NCBI GenBank assembly: GCA_019090225.1
Contig: JAHRWI010000299.1
Span: forward strand, 1-13,781
Reading direction: 5' to 3'
Origin: Porticoccaceae bacterium
GTDB lineage: Bacteria > Pseudomonadota > Gammaproteobacteria > Pseudomonadales > Porticoccaceae
Length of the DNA stretch: 13,781 bases
Under the pieces are notes generated by a model that was not told the DNA's origin, did not search any database, and saw nothing but the letters and a program-made list of their open reading frames with translations. This document shows positions 1 through 6,273 of this stretch, one piece after another (within the stretch, counting starts at the first letter, position 1; every line of letters starts with the position of its first letter). The position numbers and the translations under genes are program-made.

Positions 1-2
1 CC

Positions 3-1076
3 ACTGTGCAGGGCGGCACCCACGTCAACGGTTTTCGCACCGGACTGCTGGAAGCGACGCGGGAATTTTGCGAATTCCGCAATTTACTGCCACGCGGAGT
101 GAAATTAACGCCGGATGATATCTGGGATAAATGCTGTTTTGTCTTGTCGTCGAAATTGGGTGAACCACAATTTTCTGGTCAGACTAAAGAGCGCCTGTCA
201 TCGAGAGAAGCAGCGGCTTTTGTCTCGGGTATTGTCAAAGACGCCTTCAGTTTGTGGCTCAACCAGCATACCGAAGAGGCTGAAAAGCTCGCCGAGCTGT
301 GTATCACCAATGCCCAACGGCGGATGCGCTCCAATAAAAAGATCGCCCGCAAGAAAATCACTTCTGGTCCTGCGCTACCGGGTAAGTTGGCGGATTGCTC
401 ATCCGCTGAACCGGAGCGATCCGAGTTATTTCTGGTAGAGGGGGATTCCGCAGGCGGTTCCGCCAAGCAGGCGCGCAGCCGTGAATTCCAGGCCATCATG
501 CCCCTGCGAGGCAAGATTCTGAACACCTGGGAAGTGGATAGTCAGGAAATTCTCGCGTCACAGGAAGTCCACGATATTTCTGTTGCCATTGGCATTGACC
601 CCGCCAGTGACGATTTGAGTGGTCTGCGCTACCACAAAATTTGTATCCTGGCCGATGCCGACTCAGACGGTGCCCACATCGCAACCCTGATTTGCGCCCT
701 GTTTATGCGTCACTTTCAGCCTCTGGTCACGGCGGGTCATGTCTACGTGGCGATGCCGCCGTTGTTTCGTATCGATGTTGGCAAAGAAGTATTTTATGCC
801 CTGGATGAAGCCGAGCGACAGGGCGTGCTCGATCGCATTGAAGCGGAAAAAATGACCGGTAAAGTCCAGGTCACCCGCTTCAAGGGCCTGGGTGAAATGA
901 ACCCCATGCAACTGCGGGAAACCACTATGAACCCTGATACCCGCCGCTTGATACGATTAACTATCACGCCGGGCGATGACACCCACCGCATGCTGGATCT
1001 GCTGCTCGCCAAAAAGCGCGCTGCAGATCGAAAGAGCTGGTTGGAGGAAAAGGGTGATTTGGCGGAAGTAGGGTAA
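3..1076 (+). CDS. parE: DNA topoisomerase IV subunit B (ParE), 5'-truncated by window edge
   Basis: This is the ATP-binding subunit of topoisomerase IV, which with ParC decatenates daughter chromosomes in the cytoplasm. The frame is open from base 3, so the 357 residues seen are the C-terminal part of a family of about 630 residues; the start lies outside the window. Numbering from base 3, the TOPRIM domain shows EGDSAG (146-151) and DADSDG (218-223), the acidic residues that hold Mg2+, and RFKGLGEM (292-299) follows. The stretch after the first motif (QAR, PLRGKILNTWEV, then EVHDISVAIG) is the ParE rather than GyrB version. The gene ends at TAA 1074-1076 with no obvious strong terminator. 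parC follows only after a 2.7-kb accessory stretch. The identity is secure. Confidence 0.96.
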   Translation, partial: TVQGGTHVNGFRTGLLEATREFCEFRNLLPRGVKLTPDDIWDKCCFVLSSKLGEPQFSGQTKERLSSREAAAFVSGIVKDAFSLWLNQHTEEAEKLAELCITNAQRRMRSNKKIARKKITSGPALPGKLADCSSAEPERSELFLVEGDSAGGSAKQARSREFQAIMPLRGKILNTWEVDSQEILASQEVHDISVAIGIDPASDDLSGLRYHKICILADADSDGAHIATLICALFMRHFQPLVTAGHVYVAMPPLFRIDVGKEVFYALDEAERQGVLDRIEAEKMTGKVQVTRFKGLGEMNPMQLRETTMNPDTRRLIRLTITPGDDTHRMLDLLLAKKRAADRKSWLEEKGDLAEVG

Positions 1077-1116
1077 GTAGGTGTTGTTTTGATATTTGAT
1101 CGTGGCAGCTGATAAA

Positions 1117-1130
1117 TCAAGCTGGCTGAC
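1117..1130 (+). repeat. 14-bp motif, inverted copy at 3020-3033
   Basis: The 14 bases TCAAGCTGGCTGAC recur exactly, in inverted orientation, at 3020-3033. With one extra T the match extends to the preceding AAA. The two copies bracket the oxygenase remnant and the lipoprotein gene. A 14-base match can arise by chance in a window of this size, so only the positions at both edges of the accessory DNA make it notable. Confidence 0.35.
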
Positions 1131-1451
1131 GCCATGATGCTCCTATTTTTACTATGCAAGCCGATCATGTCGAAACCTGGCGGGCGTTTCCGGTAAAAAA
1201 TCGCGTTCATCAATGTGTGATTTATTTTGACTGTTATGTGCCTGAGTCTGTGACCACAGAAAAAGCCACAAAATATTGGAATGCCAACATAGACCTGGCG
1301 GTCTGTACCGTCGATGACGAAGACATTGTTATCCAGATTGAGATGGAAAGTAATTATTTGTTGGGTGCAAAAAAAGTTTTAATTGGGTCAAAATGAGTCA
1401 GCGCTAGTGCACTTTCATCAGTCTATCGAAAATGCGATGGCCGATGGTTAA
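1130..1451 (+). pseudogene. Remnant of Rieske aromatic-ring-hydroxylating oxygenase alpha subunit, C-terminal end, frameshifted
   Basis: The reading frame is open from 1130 to a TGA at 1394. From about 1151 it resembles the C-terminal catalytic-domain end of Rieske oxygenase alpha subunits: DHVETWRAFPV, then YWNANIDLAV, a DDED stretch and LLGAKKVLIGS. After GGG TCA the frame is lost in a run of four A (1390-1393). Removing one A rejoins it to NESALVHFHQSIENAMADG and TAA 1449-1451, matching the family's usual ending (GRNEPAL-HFH-type). Only about 100 residues survive of a family of roughly 400; the Rieske 2Fe-2S domain and the iron ligands are absent, so no activity is expected. The ATG at 1154 could open an 80-residue frame but has no convincing ribosome binding site. 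The family call rests on remembered motif patterns and is moderately sure. Confidence 0.55.
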
Positions 1452-1452
1452 A

Positions 1453-1469
1453 AAGTAGCTAAACTACTT
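1453..1469. other. Small hairpin, possible minus-strand terminator
   Basis: AAGTAG (1453-1458) and CTACTT (1464-1469) form a 6-bp stem with a 5-base loop. Read on the minus strand the stem is followed by a run of T, the layout of a weak Rho-independent terminator. No minus-strand gene immediately upstream of it is evident, so its role is unclear. Confidence 0.25.
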
Positions 1470-1556
1470 GTGTCTTGGACGCCTTGAATTACCAGCATTA
1501 GTTCCAGGGTGTAGTTCAAAGTGTGTTAATTTGGAAACCTTCAAAAGGAGTACGTG

Positions 1557-2921
1557 ATGTCGACCACAAGGATTCTCCAAACCCTCTATCAATCTTTATT
1601 AATGCGTTCGTTACCGGTTATTGCCCTGGTGTTTTTATTGGCGGCCTGTTCGAGCAATGAGTCATATAGAACCCAATACAATGTTTGTGAATATAAAGGT
1701 GCCGGCAGTTGCGCCGCCAGTGCATTGCAAGTCCATGCCCAGGGTAGCGCAGCGGAATATCATCTCGGTTTTGTAGAATATGATGATCAGGGACAGGTGC
1801 GACTGCGCGAGCAAATGGACGCAGTACTCGACGAATATCGCCAGATTGCCAGCGCAGATGATGTGTTACTCGTCGTGTTTATCCACGGTTGGCATCATAG
1901 TGCGCAGCCTGAAGACGGCAATATTCAGTCGTTTCGAAAGATGCTCAGCGAAATGTCGCGTAATGAGCAAAAGGGCAGCGTGCAGCAAGATCGCCAGGCG
2001 CGCAAAGTGCTTGGTTTGTACGTGGGATGGAGAGGCGAATCAATCACGGTACCCTATCTTAATGCGCTAACTTTTTGGGATAGAAAAAATACCGCGCACG
2101 ATGTTGGGCAGCAGGGAGTCACCGAAGCACTGCTTAAGCTCGAGGAGATTGTTAACGTTAAAACCGGTATGACGGAAGAGAATCCGCCACCGCAAAACAG
2201 CCGCCTGGTGGTCATCGGGCACAGCTTCGGCGGTGCCGTGCTGTATACATCGCTGCAGAAAATTTTGGCCGACCGATTTATCGCCAGCGAGCGTGGCAAG
2301 ACTTTCAGTGGCGATGCCGGTGGTTTTGGTGATTTGGTGATACTACTGAATCCAGCCTTTGAGGCATTGCGTTTTGGCGCACTTTACGACTTGTCTCAGG
2401 AAAAATGCCGAGGTTATTTCAAGAGTCAGGTGCCAAAGTTGGCAATACTGACATCGGAAGCGGACTACGCGACAAGGTTTGCCTTTCCTGCGGGCCGGAT
2501 ATTTTCGACACTATTCGAAACCCATAGCACGCTAACGGACCGCCATTATTGCACTAAGCCGGGTAGCGCAGGCATGGAGGCGCAACAAATAGATGAGGGC
2601 GCGGCGGACCGCAATACGGTGGGCCACTTTGTGCCGTATCTCACCCATAGTTTGAACCCCTCCCTTGCGGCGACCACCAGGAAGGATGATTATCAAATAA
2701 ACCAGATTCAAACCGTCTGGGCAAATCAAAGTATTGCCGACGCCCTGGATTTCAACGGGAGCCAGCTCGTCTCCCTGGGGCGGACCACGCCTTTGAACCC
2801 TTATCTGAATGTTCAGGTGGATAAAGCGCTAATTGGTAACCATAACGATATATGGGGCGATGAAATCGTTAATTTCATCAGCGAAATGGTTATTCTTTCA
2901 ACGACTCCCGGCGGGAATTAG
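1557..2921 (+). CDS. Outer-envelope lipoprotein, alpha/beta-hydrolase (esterase/lipase-like)
   Basis: A 454-residue lipoprotein with an alpha/beta-hydrolase fold, probably acting on an ester or lipid at the cell envelope; the substrate is unknown. I chose ATG 1557 because AAGGAG (1545-1550) sits 6 bases ahead; a GTG one codon earlier is too close. A hydrophobic N-terminus ends in the lipobox LLAAC with the lipidated cysteine at 31. A second Met at residue 16 would leave a tidier short signal peptide. The hydrolase core shows LLVVFIHGWHH (HGWHH 110-114, oxyanion-hole region) and the nucleophile elbow GHSFGG (221-226, Ser223). Asp303 (SEAD) and His429 (NHNDIWGDE near the C-terminus) are candidates for the remaining triad residues; that assignment is inference. 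Residues after the lipobox Cys are Ser-Ser, which does not suggest inner-membrane retention. It stands alone between two decayed gene remnants. Confidence 0.8.
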   Translation: MSTTRILQTLYQSLLMRSLPVIALVFLLAACSSNESYRTQYNVCEYKGAGSCAASALQVHAQGSAAEYHLGFVEYDDQGQVRLREQMDAVLDEYRQIASADDVLLVVFIHGWHHSAQPEDGNIQSFRKMLSEMSRNEQKGSVQQDRQARKVLGLYVGWRGESITVPYLNALTFWDRKNTAHDVGQQGVTEALLKLEEIVNVKTGMTEENPPPQNSRLVVIGHSFGGAVLYTSLQKILADRFIASERGKTFSGDAGGFGDLVILLNPAFEALRFGALYDLSQEKCRGYFKSQVPKLAILTSEADYATRFAFPAGRIFSTLFETHSTLTDRHYCTKPGSAGMEAQQIDEGAADRNTVGHFVPYLTHSLNPSLAATTRKDDYQINQIQTVWANQSIADALDFNGSQLVSLGRTTPLNPYLNVQVDKALIGNHNDIWGDEIVNFISEMVILSTTPGGN

Positions 2922-2965
2922 ACTGGTAAAAATTACCGTTAATTGCAGGTGCTAGAGTTATGCTC

Positions 2966-2986
2966 AATGACCAGCAAATGACCAGC
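2966..2986 (+). repeat. Two-copy 11-bp tandem repeat
   Basis: AATGACCAGC occurs at 2966-2975 and again at 2977-2986, separated by one A, giving an 11-base period. It lies just downstream of the lipoprotein gene in DNA with no gene. No function is evident. Confidence 0.5.
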
Positions 2987-3017
2987 CGCAACGAGAGAAC
3001 ATGGGGTAGAGAGCATA

Positions 3018-3034
3018 GGGTCAGCCAGCTTGAA
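3018..3034 (+). repeat. Left imperfect inverted repeat flanking the toxin-antitoxin remnant
   Basis: GGGTCAGCCAGCTTGAA here pairs with GGGTCAGGCTTGAA read on the minus strand at 3660-3647. The two match over 14 bases if three bases (CCA) are gapped. The pair lies about 35-60 bases outside the decayed HigB/HigA genes, as termini of a small mobile cassette might. I see no clear target-site duplication. The same motif also recurs at 1117-1130. Confidence 0.35.
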
Positions 3035-3067
3035 TTTCGTGTAATTCACCCTTTCTATACTTATCTG

Positions 3068-3319
3068 TTAAGAAGCGACCAACTTCACCCTTGGTACTTT
3101 ATCTAACTGCAAATACTTCCTCGCCTGCCAGAGATCGTAATTGTCCTGCATGCGTAGCTAGCTTTCAGGGCTAAGGCCGCTTTGCTGTTTTAAAATCCGG
3201 TTCAAGGTAGAGGCGGCGACATCAAGTTTGCCAGCACGAAAACGACAGCTGATATTGGAAGGCTCCATATAGGCTGCCTGTATGAACTCGCTTGGGTGGG
3301 GAGGGTTTTGTGTTGTCAT
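3068..3319 (-). pseudogene. Decayed HigA-family (XRE-type) antitoxin gene
   Basis: Reading the minus strand from ATG 3319, the product opens MTTQNPPHPSEFIQAAYMEP and continues with SNISC, then VAASTLNRILKQQSGLSPES. This is the characteristic start of HigA antitoxins, ending inside the helix-turn-helix. A TAG (3160-3158) follows, and beyond it in the same frame comes LRMQDNYDLWQARKY..LQLDKV, the family's normal C-terminal part, to TAA 3070-3068. Two lesions are inferred. The family's usual segment between two SPE-like motifs (about 14 residues, including the end of the HTH) is missing, and the Trp codon that normally follows SPES reads TAG. The protein cannot be functional as drawn. Its ATG overlaps the ancestral stop of the toxin remnant (TAATG), the coupling seen in intact higBA operons. 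Confidence 0.8.
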
Positions 3320-3601
3320 TAGTGGCAATCCTCTTAGTTGACGATATATACATTGCGATCCAGGAACTCAAAAATGACTCTCCAATCGTCTATGACTGAA
3401 CGCTGACTAAAATAGACCAGATTCTTTTGCGGTCTCCCTTCTGTGGGTGCAACTGGTAGCTAGGAATATCCATATCGTCGATAGCTTGAGCGGTATCCAG
3501 AGCAGACAATTGCATGCGGAGTTTTTGTGCATGATTGGACTGTATGCCCCGAGCGCTACCAACTAAAAATAGCGCTCAAGCCCTTTATTTTTTCACTTTA
3601 C
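3319..3601 (-). pseudogene. Decayed HigB/RelE-family toxin gene
   Basis: On the minus strand the remains of a HigB (RelE-superfamily mRNA endonuclease) toxin can be pieced together: a K-N-KGLERYF start, then after a frameshift in a five-T run (3569-3565) LVGSARGIQSNHAQKLRMQL, SALDTAQAIDDMDIP and HPQKGDRKRIWS. After a second frameshift near 3391-3405 comes DWRVIFEFLDRNVYIVN. The usual VNYEDYH ending reads VN, stop (3336-3334), EDCH, stop (3321-3319), so a Tyr codon has become TAA. The start is eroded too: V-K followed by a stop where family members have I-K-S-F. At least three lesions make it inactive. Order toxin then antitoxin fits the higBA arrangement. Confidence 0.8.
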
Positions 3602-3646
3602 CGTTTCGAAGACATTTGAGCGAAATTAGTCCTGTAGTTAATCCTC

Positions 3647-3660
3647 TTCAAGCCTGACCC
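3647..3660 (-). repeat. Right imperfect inverted repeat flanking the toxin-antitoxin remnant
   Basis: Read on the minus strand this is GGGTCAGGCTTGAA, the partner of the left copy at 3018-3034. Together they enclose about 640 bases containing only the two decayed toxin-antitoxin genes. GGGTCAGGC...TTGAA-type ends resemble repeats I associate with REP-type elements; that association is from memory and unverified. Confidence 0.35.
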
Positions 3661-3808
3661 GGTAGGCTATTATCTGTAAAATCAGAGCTGAATTAGCAAT
3701 ACAGAAACCTAGGCATTTCGGCCTGGGTAGATCTATTTCCAAACCGCTACAGCTGCACAGCAGCAAGTAAACTGTGCAAAATAAACAGGATCAGGTAAAA
3801 ACACCTTT
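3661..3808 (+). other. Leader region of parC, with a hairpin at 3708-3727
   Basis: These 148 bases hold no gene that I can support. CCTAGGC (3708-3714) and GCCTGGG (3721-3727) form a 7-bp stem with one G-U pair and a 6-base loop. No T-run follows on the plus strand; on the minus strand TTTCTGT follows, a poor terminator. The promoter of parC presumably lies here, but no convincing -35/-10 pair stands out. Confidence 0.35.
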
Positions 3809-6061
3809 ATGTCAGACGCAACACTTATAGCGGACGCCGAAGAAAGTACCCCCCTGCGAGACTATGCCGAGAAGGCTTATCTTGATTATTCCATGTATGT
3901 GATCCTTGATCGCGCCCTGCCCCATATCAGTGATGGGCTGAAGCCGGTGCAGCGGCGCATCATTTATGCTATGAGCGAGCTTGGCCTCAAAGCTCCGGCC
4001 AAGCACAAAAAGTCGGCGCGCACGGTGGGCGATGTCATTGGTAAGTTCCATCCCCATGGTGATACCGCCGCTTACGAGGCCATGGTGCTGATGGCCCAGG
4101 ATTTTTCCTACCGTTATCCATTGGTCGATGGCCAGGGTAACTGGGGCTCGCCGGATGATCCCAAGTCCTTTGCGGCTATGCGCTATACCGAATCTCGCCT
4201 CACGCCTTTCGCCAATTTATTGCTGACTGAGCTAGGTCAGGGCACGGTGGACTGGCAGCCTAACTTTGATGGTTCTCTTGAAGAGCCCACCATCCTGCCT
4301 GGCCAGGTGCCCCATGTGTTGCTTAATGGCACTACGGGTATTGCGGTGGGCATGGCTACCGATATCCCGCCCCATAATTTGCGTGAGGTGATCAAGGCCT
4401 GCGTGTATTTGCTGGATAATCCCAAAGCCAGTGTCGAAGAGCTAGTTGAGTTTATTCCGGGGCCGGATTTCCCCACCGATGCGGAGATTATTTCTTCGCC
4501 TGAAGATTTACGTAAGGCCTATATTACCGGTCGTGGCTCGGTGCGTATGCGCGCTCGCTGGGAGCGGGAGGACGGTGATATCGTGGTTACCGCGCTGCCT
4601 CATCAGGCGTCTCCGGCAAAAATTCTGGAGCAAATTGCCGCTCAGATGCTCGCCAAGAAGCTGCCCATGGTGGCGGATCTGCGAGATGAGTCGGATCACG
4701 AGAATCCTACCCGCCTTATTATTACCCCGCGCTCGAATCGCGTAGATTGCGATGTTTTGATGGGTCATTTATTTGCATCCACCGATCTGGAGCGCTCAGC
4801 TCGGGTCAATCTGAATATCATTGGTATGGACGGTCGTCCGGCCGTTAAAGCGCTCAATACCATTCTTGTGGAGTGGCTGGAGTTTCGTAAGGCCACTGTC
4901 CGAAGCCGCCTTGAATATCGACTTGAGCGGGTTTTGGCCCGGCTACATATATTGGATGGCCTGCTAGCGGCCTTCCTCAATATTGATGAAGTGATCGCCA
5001 TTATTCGCCATGAGGACGAGCCAAAAGCCGAATTGATGAGCCGCTTTGAGCTCTCGGATATTCAGGCCGAAGCGATTCTCAATATTCGTCTCCGCCAGTT
5101 GGCGAGGCTCGAAGAAATAAAAATTCGCGCCGAGCAGAATGAGCTCAGAGAAGAGCGGGATGAGCTGGAGAAAATCCTCGGCTCGAAGCAGCGCATAAAA
5201 ACCCTGGTGCGCAAAGAGCTGGAAAGCATTGCCGAAGAATTTGGTGATGAGCGTCGCTCTGCTATTGTTCAGCGGGACGAAGCCCAGGCTTATAGCGAAG
5301 CGGATTTACTCACCTCCGAGCCGGTGACTGTTGTTCTGTCAGAAAAAGGTTGGATTCGTGCCGCCAAAGGTCACGATGTCGATGTCGAGGGCTTGAGCTA
5401 TAAAGCCGGCGATAGCTTTTTGGCGGCAGCTCAGGGGCGCAGCAGCCAACAGGCGATTTTGCTTGATTCCACCGGGCGTTCTTACGCCTTGCCAGCTCAT
5501 ACCCTGCCCTCGGCGCGAGGCCAGGGCGAGCCCGCAACGGGACGTTTGAATGCGCCCTCCGGCGCGACCTTTTGTGGCCTGTTATTGGGTGACGACGCAC
5601 AACGCATATTGATGGCCACTGACGCGGGTTACGGTTTTATCGCCAAGTTGGGAGACTTACACACCAAGAACCGTGCGGGTAAAGCCGCCATCAGTGTGCC
5701 GAAGGGCGCTAAAGTTCTGGCGCCTATAGTCATAGAGGCGGTTGAAAATTCTCTGGTGGTAGCGGTGAGTAATGAAGGTCGAATGCTGAGCTTTCCGGCC
5801 ACTGATTTGCCTGAGTTGACGAGAGGTAAAGGCAATAAAATTATTAATATTCCCAGCTCGCGCCTGCAGGCCCGAGAGGAATGGATGGCCGCAGTGGCGG
5901 TGGTTGCCGAGCATCAGCAATTGATTATTTACTCGGGTAAGCAACACCACACACTTAAATTCCCCGACCTGGAGCACTATCAGGGTGAAAGGGGGCGGCG
6001 TGGCAATAAATTACCCAGGGGTTTCCAGAAGGTCGATCGGGTAGAGGTGAGCAAAAAATAG
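3809..6061 (+). CDS. parC: DNA topoisomerase IV subunit A (ParC)
   Basis: The DNA-cleaving subunit of topoisomerase IV, partner of ParE. At 750 residues it is full length (E. coli ParC has 752). The N-terminal breakage-reunion domain carries the catalytic Tyr126 in AAMRYTESRL and the quinolone-determining loop HPHGDTAAYE (81-90). Thr86 stands where E. coli has Ser80, and Glu90 matches E. coli Glu84. A coiled-coil segment follows (about 430-475), then a C-terminal beta-pinwheel domain with a degenerate GyrA-box, GQGEPATG (571-578), which is the ParC form. ATG 3809 gives the expected N-terminus before YLDYSMYVI. The ribosome binding site is weak (AGGATCAGG, 3787-3795, 13 bases ahead). It is separated from parE by the accessory stretch, so the two are probably transcribed independently here. 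Confidence 0.97.
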   Translation: MSDATLIADAEESTPLRDYAEKAYLDYSMYVILDRALPHISDGLKPVQRRIIYAMSELGLKAPAKHKKSARTVGDVIGKFHPHGDTAAYEAMVLMAQDFSYRYPLVDGQGNWGSPDDPKSFAAMRYTESRLTPFANLLLTELGQGTVDWQPNFDGSLEEPTILPGQVPHVLLNGTTGIAVGMATDIPPHNLREVIKACVYLLDNPKASVEELVEFIPGPDFPTDAEIISSPEDLRKAYITGRGSVRMRARWEREDGDIVVTALPHQASPAKILEQIAAQMLAKKLPMVADLRDESDHENPTRLIITPRSNRVDCDVLMGHLFASTDLERSARVNLNIIGMDGRPAVKALNTILVEWLEFRKATVRSRLEYRLERVLARLHILDGLLAAFLNIDEVIAIIRHEDEPKAELMSRFELSDIQAEAILNIRLRQLARLEEIKIRAEQNELREERDELEKILGSKQRIKTLVRKELESIAEEFGDERRSAIVQRDEAQAYSEADLLTSEPVTVVLSEKGWIRAAKGHDVDVEGLSYKAGDSFLAAAQGRSSQQAILLDSTGRSYALPAHTLPSARGQGEPATGRLNAPSGATFCGLLLGDDAQRILMATDAGYGFIAKLGDLHTKNRAGKAAISVPKGAKVLAPIVIEAVENSLVVAVSNEGRMLSFPATDLPELTRGKGNKIINIPSSRLQAREEWMAAVAVVAEHQQLIIYSGKQHHTLKFPDLEHYQGERGRRGNKLPRGFQKVDRVEVSKK

Positions 6062-6102
6062 TAAGCGCCTGATTCCGGGGGCTTAATCCCAAGGACCTGG
6101 TG

Positions 6103-6249
6103 ATGAGCTTGCTGGTTTACCGCTTAAGTCCCATCCTTTATAGTGGCTCGGCCCTGATATTGGGTCATGCGCTTGACATAATGGAGACCTGTTTTTTGAT
6201 TCCGTTGAACAAGTGGGATGGTTCAAAGACAACAAATAGCGATGCTTAA
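6103..6249 (+). CDS. Possible 48-residue small protein or leader peptide
   Basis: ATG 6103 is preceded by AAGGA (6091-6095) at 7-base spacing and opens 48 codons to TAA 6247-6249, ending 24 bases before the first acyl-CoA dehydrogenase. The product (MSLLVYRLSPILYSGSALIL, then GHALDIMETC) has a moderately hydrophobic first half, possibly one membrane segment, and a polar tail. I recognise no family. A frame this long can easily arise by chance, and a candidate promoter for the downstream gene lies inside it, so it may be non-coding leader DNA. The call is tentative. Confidence 0.28.
   Translation: MSLLVYRLSPILYSGSALILGHALDIMETCFLIPLNKWDGSKTTNSDA
6173..6200 (+). promoter_or_regulatory. Candidate sigma-70 promoter for the beta-oxidation cluster
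   Basis: A perfect -35 hexamer TTGACA (6173-6178) is followed after 16 bases by TTTGAT (6195-6200), which matches four of six -10 positions. It lies 73 bases before the first acyl-CoA dehydrogenase start. Only the -35 is strong, so this is a suggestion. Confidence 0.35.
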
Positions 6250-6273
6250 AGACACAAAATTAGAGGTTTATCC

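Noticed and set aside
115..1213. Several open frames antisense or out of frame to parE
   Set aside because: They lack ribosome binding sites and family motifs, and they overlap the unambiguous parE frame; they are its shadows.
2960..3103. A 47-codon plus-strand frame after the lipoprotein gene
   Set aside because: It has no ribosome binding site, contains a simple tandem repeat and runs antisense into the HigA remnant.
4043..4090. ParC loop considered as an acquired quinolone-resistance mutation
   Set aside because: Thr at this position is hydroxyl-bearing like Ser and Glu90 is unchanged. Without relatives to compare, a resistance call is not supported.
6062..6088. Imperfect hairpin after parC (TAAGC...GCTTA) considered as a terminator
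   Set aside because: The stem has a mismatch and is not followed by a T-run.
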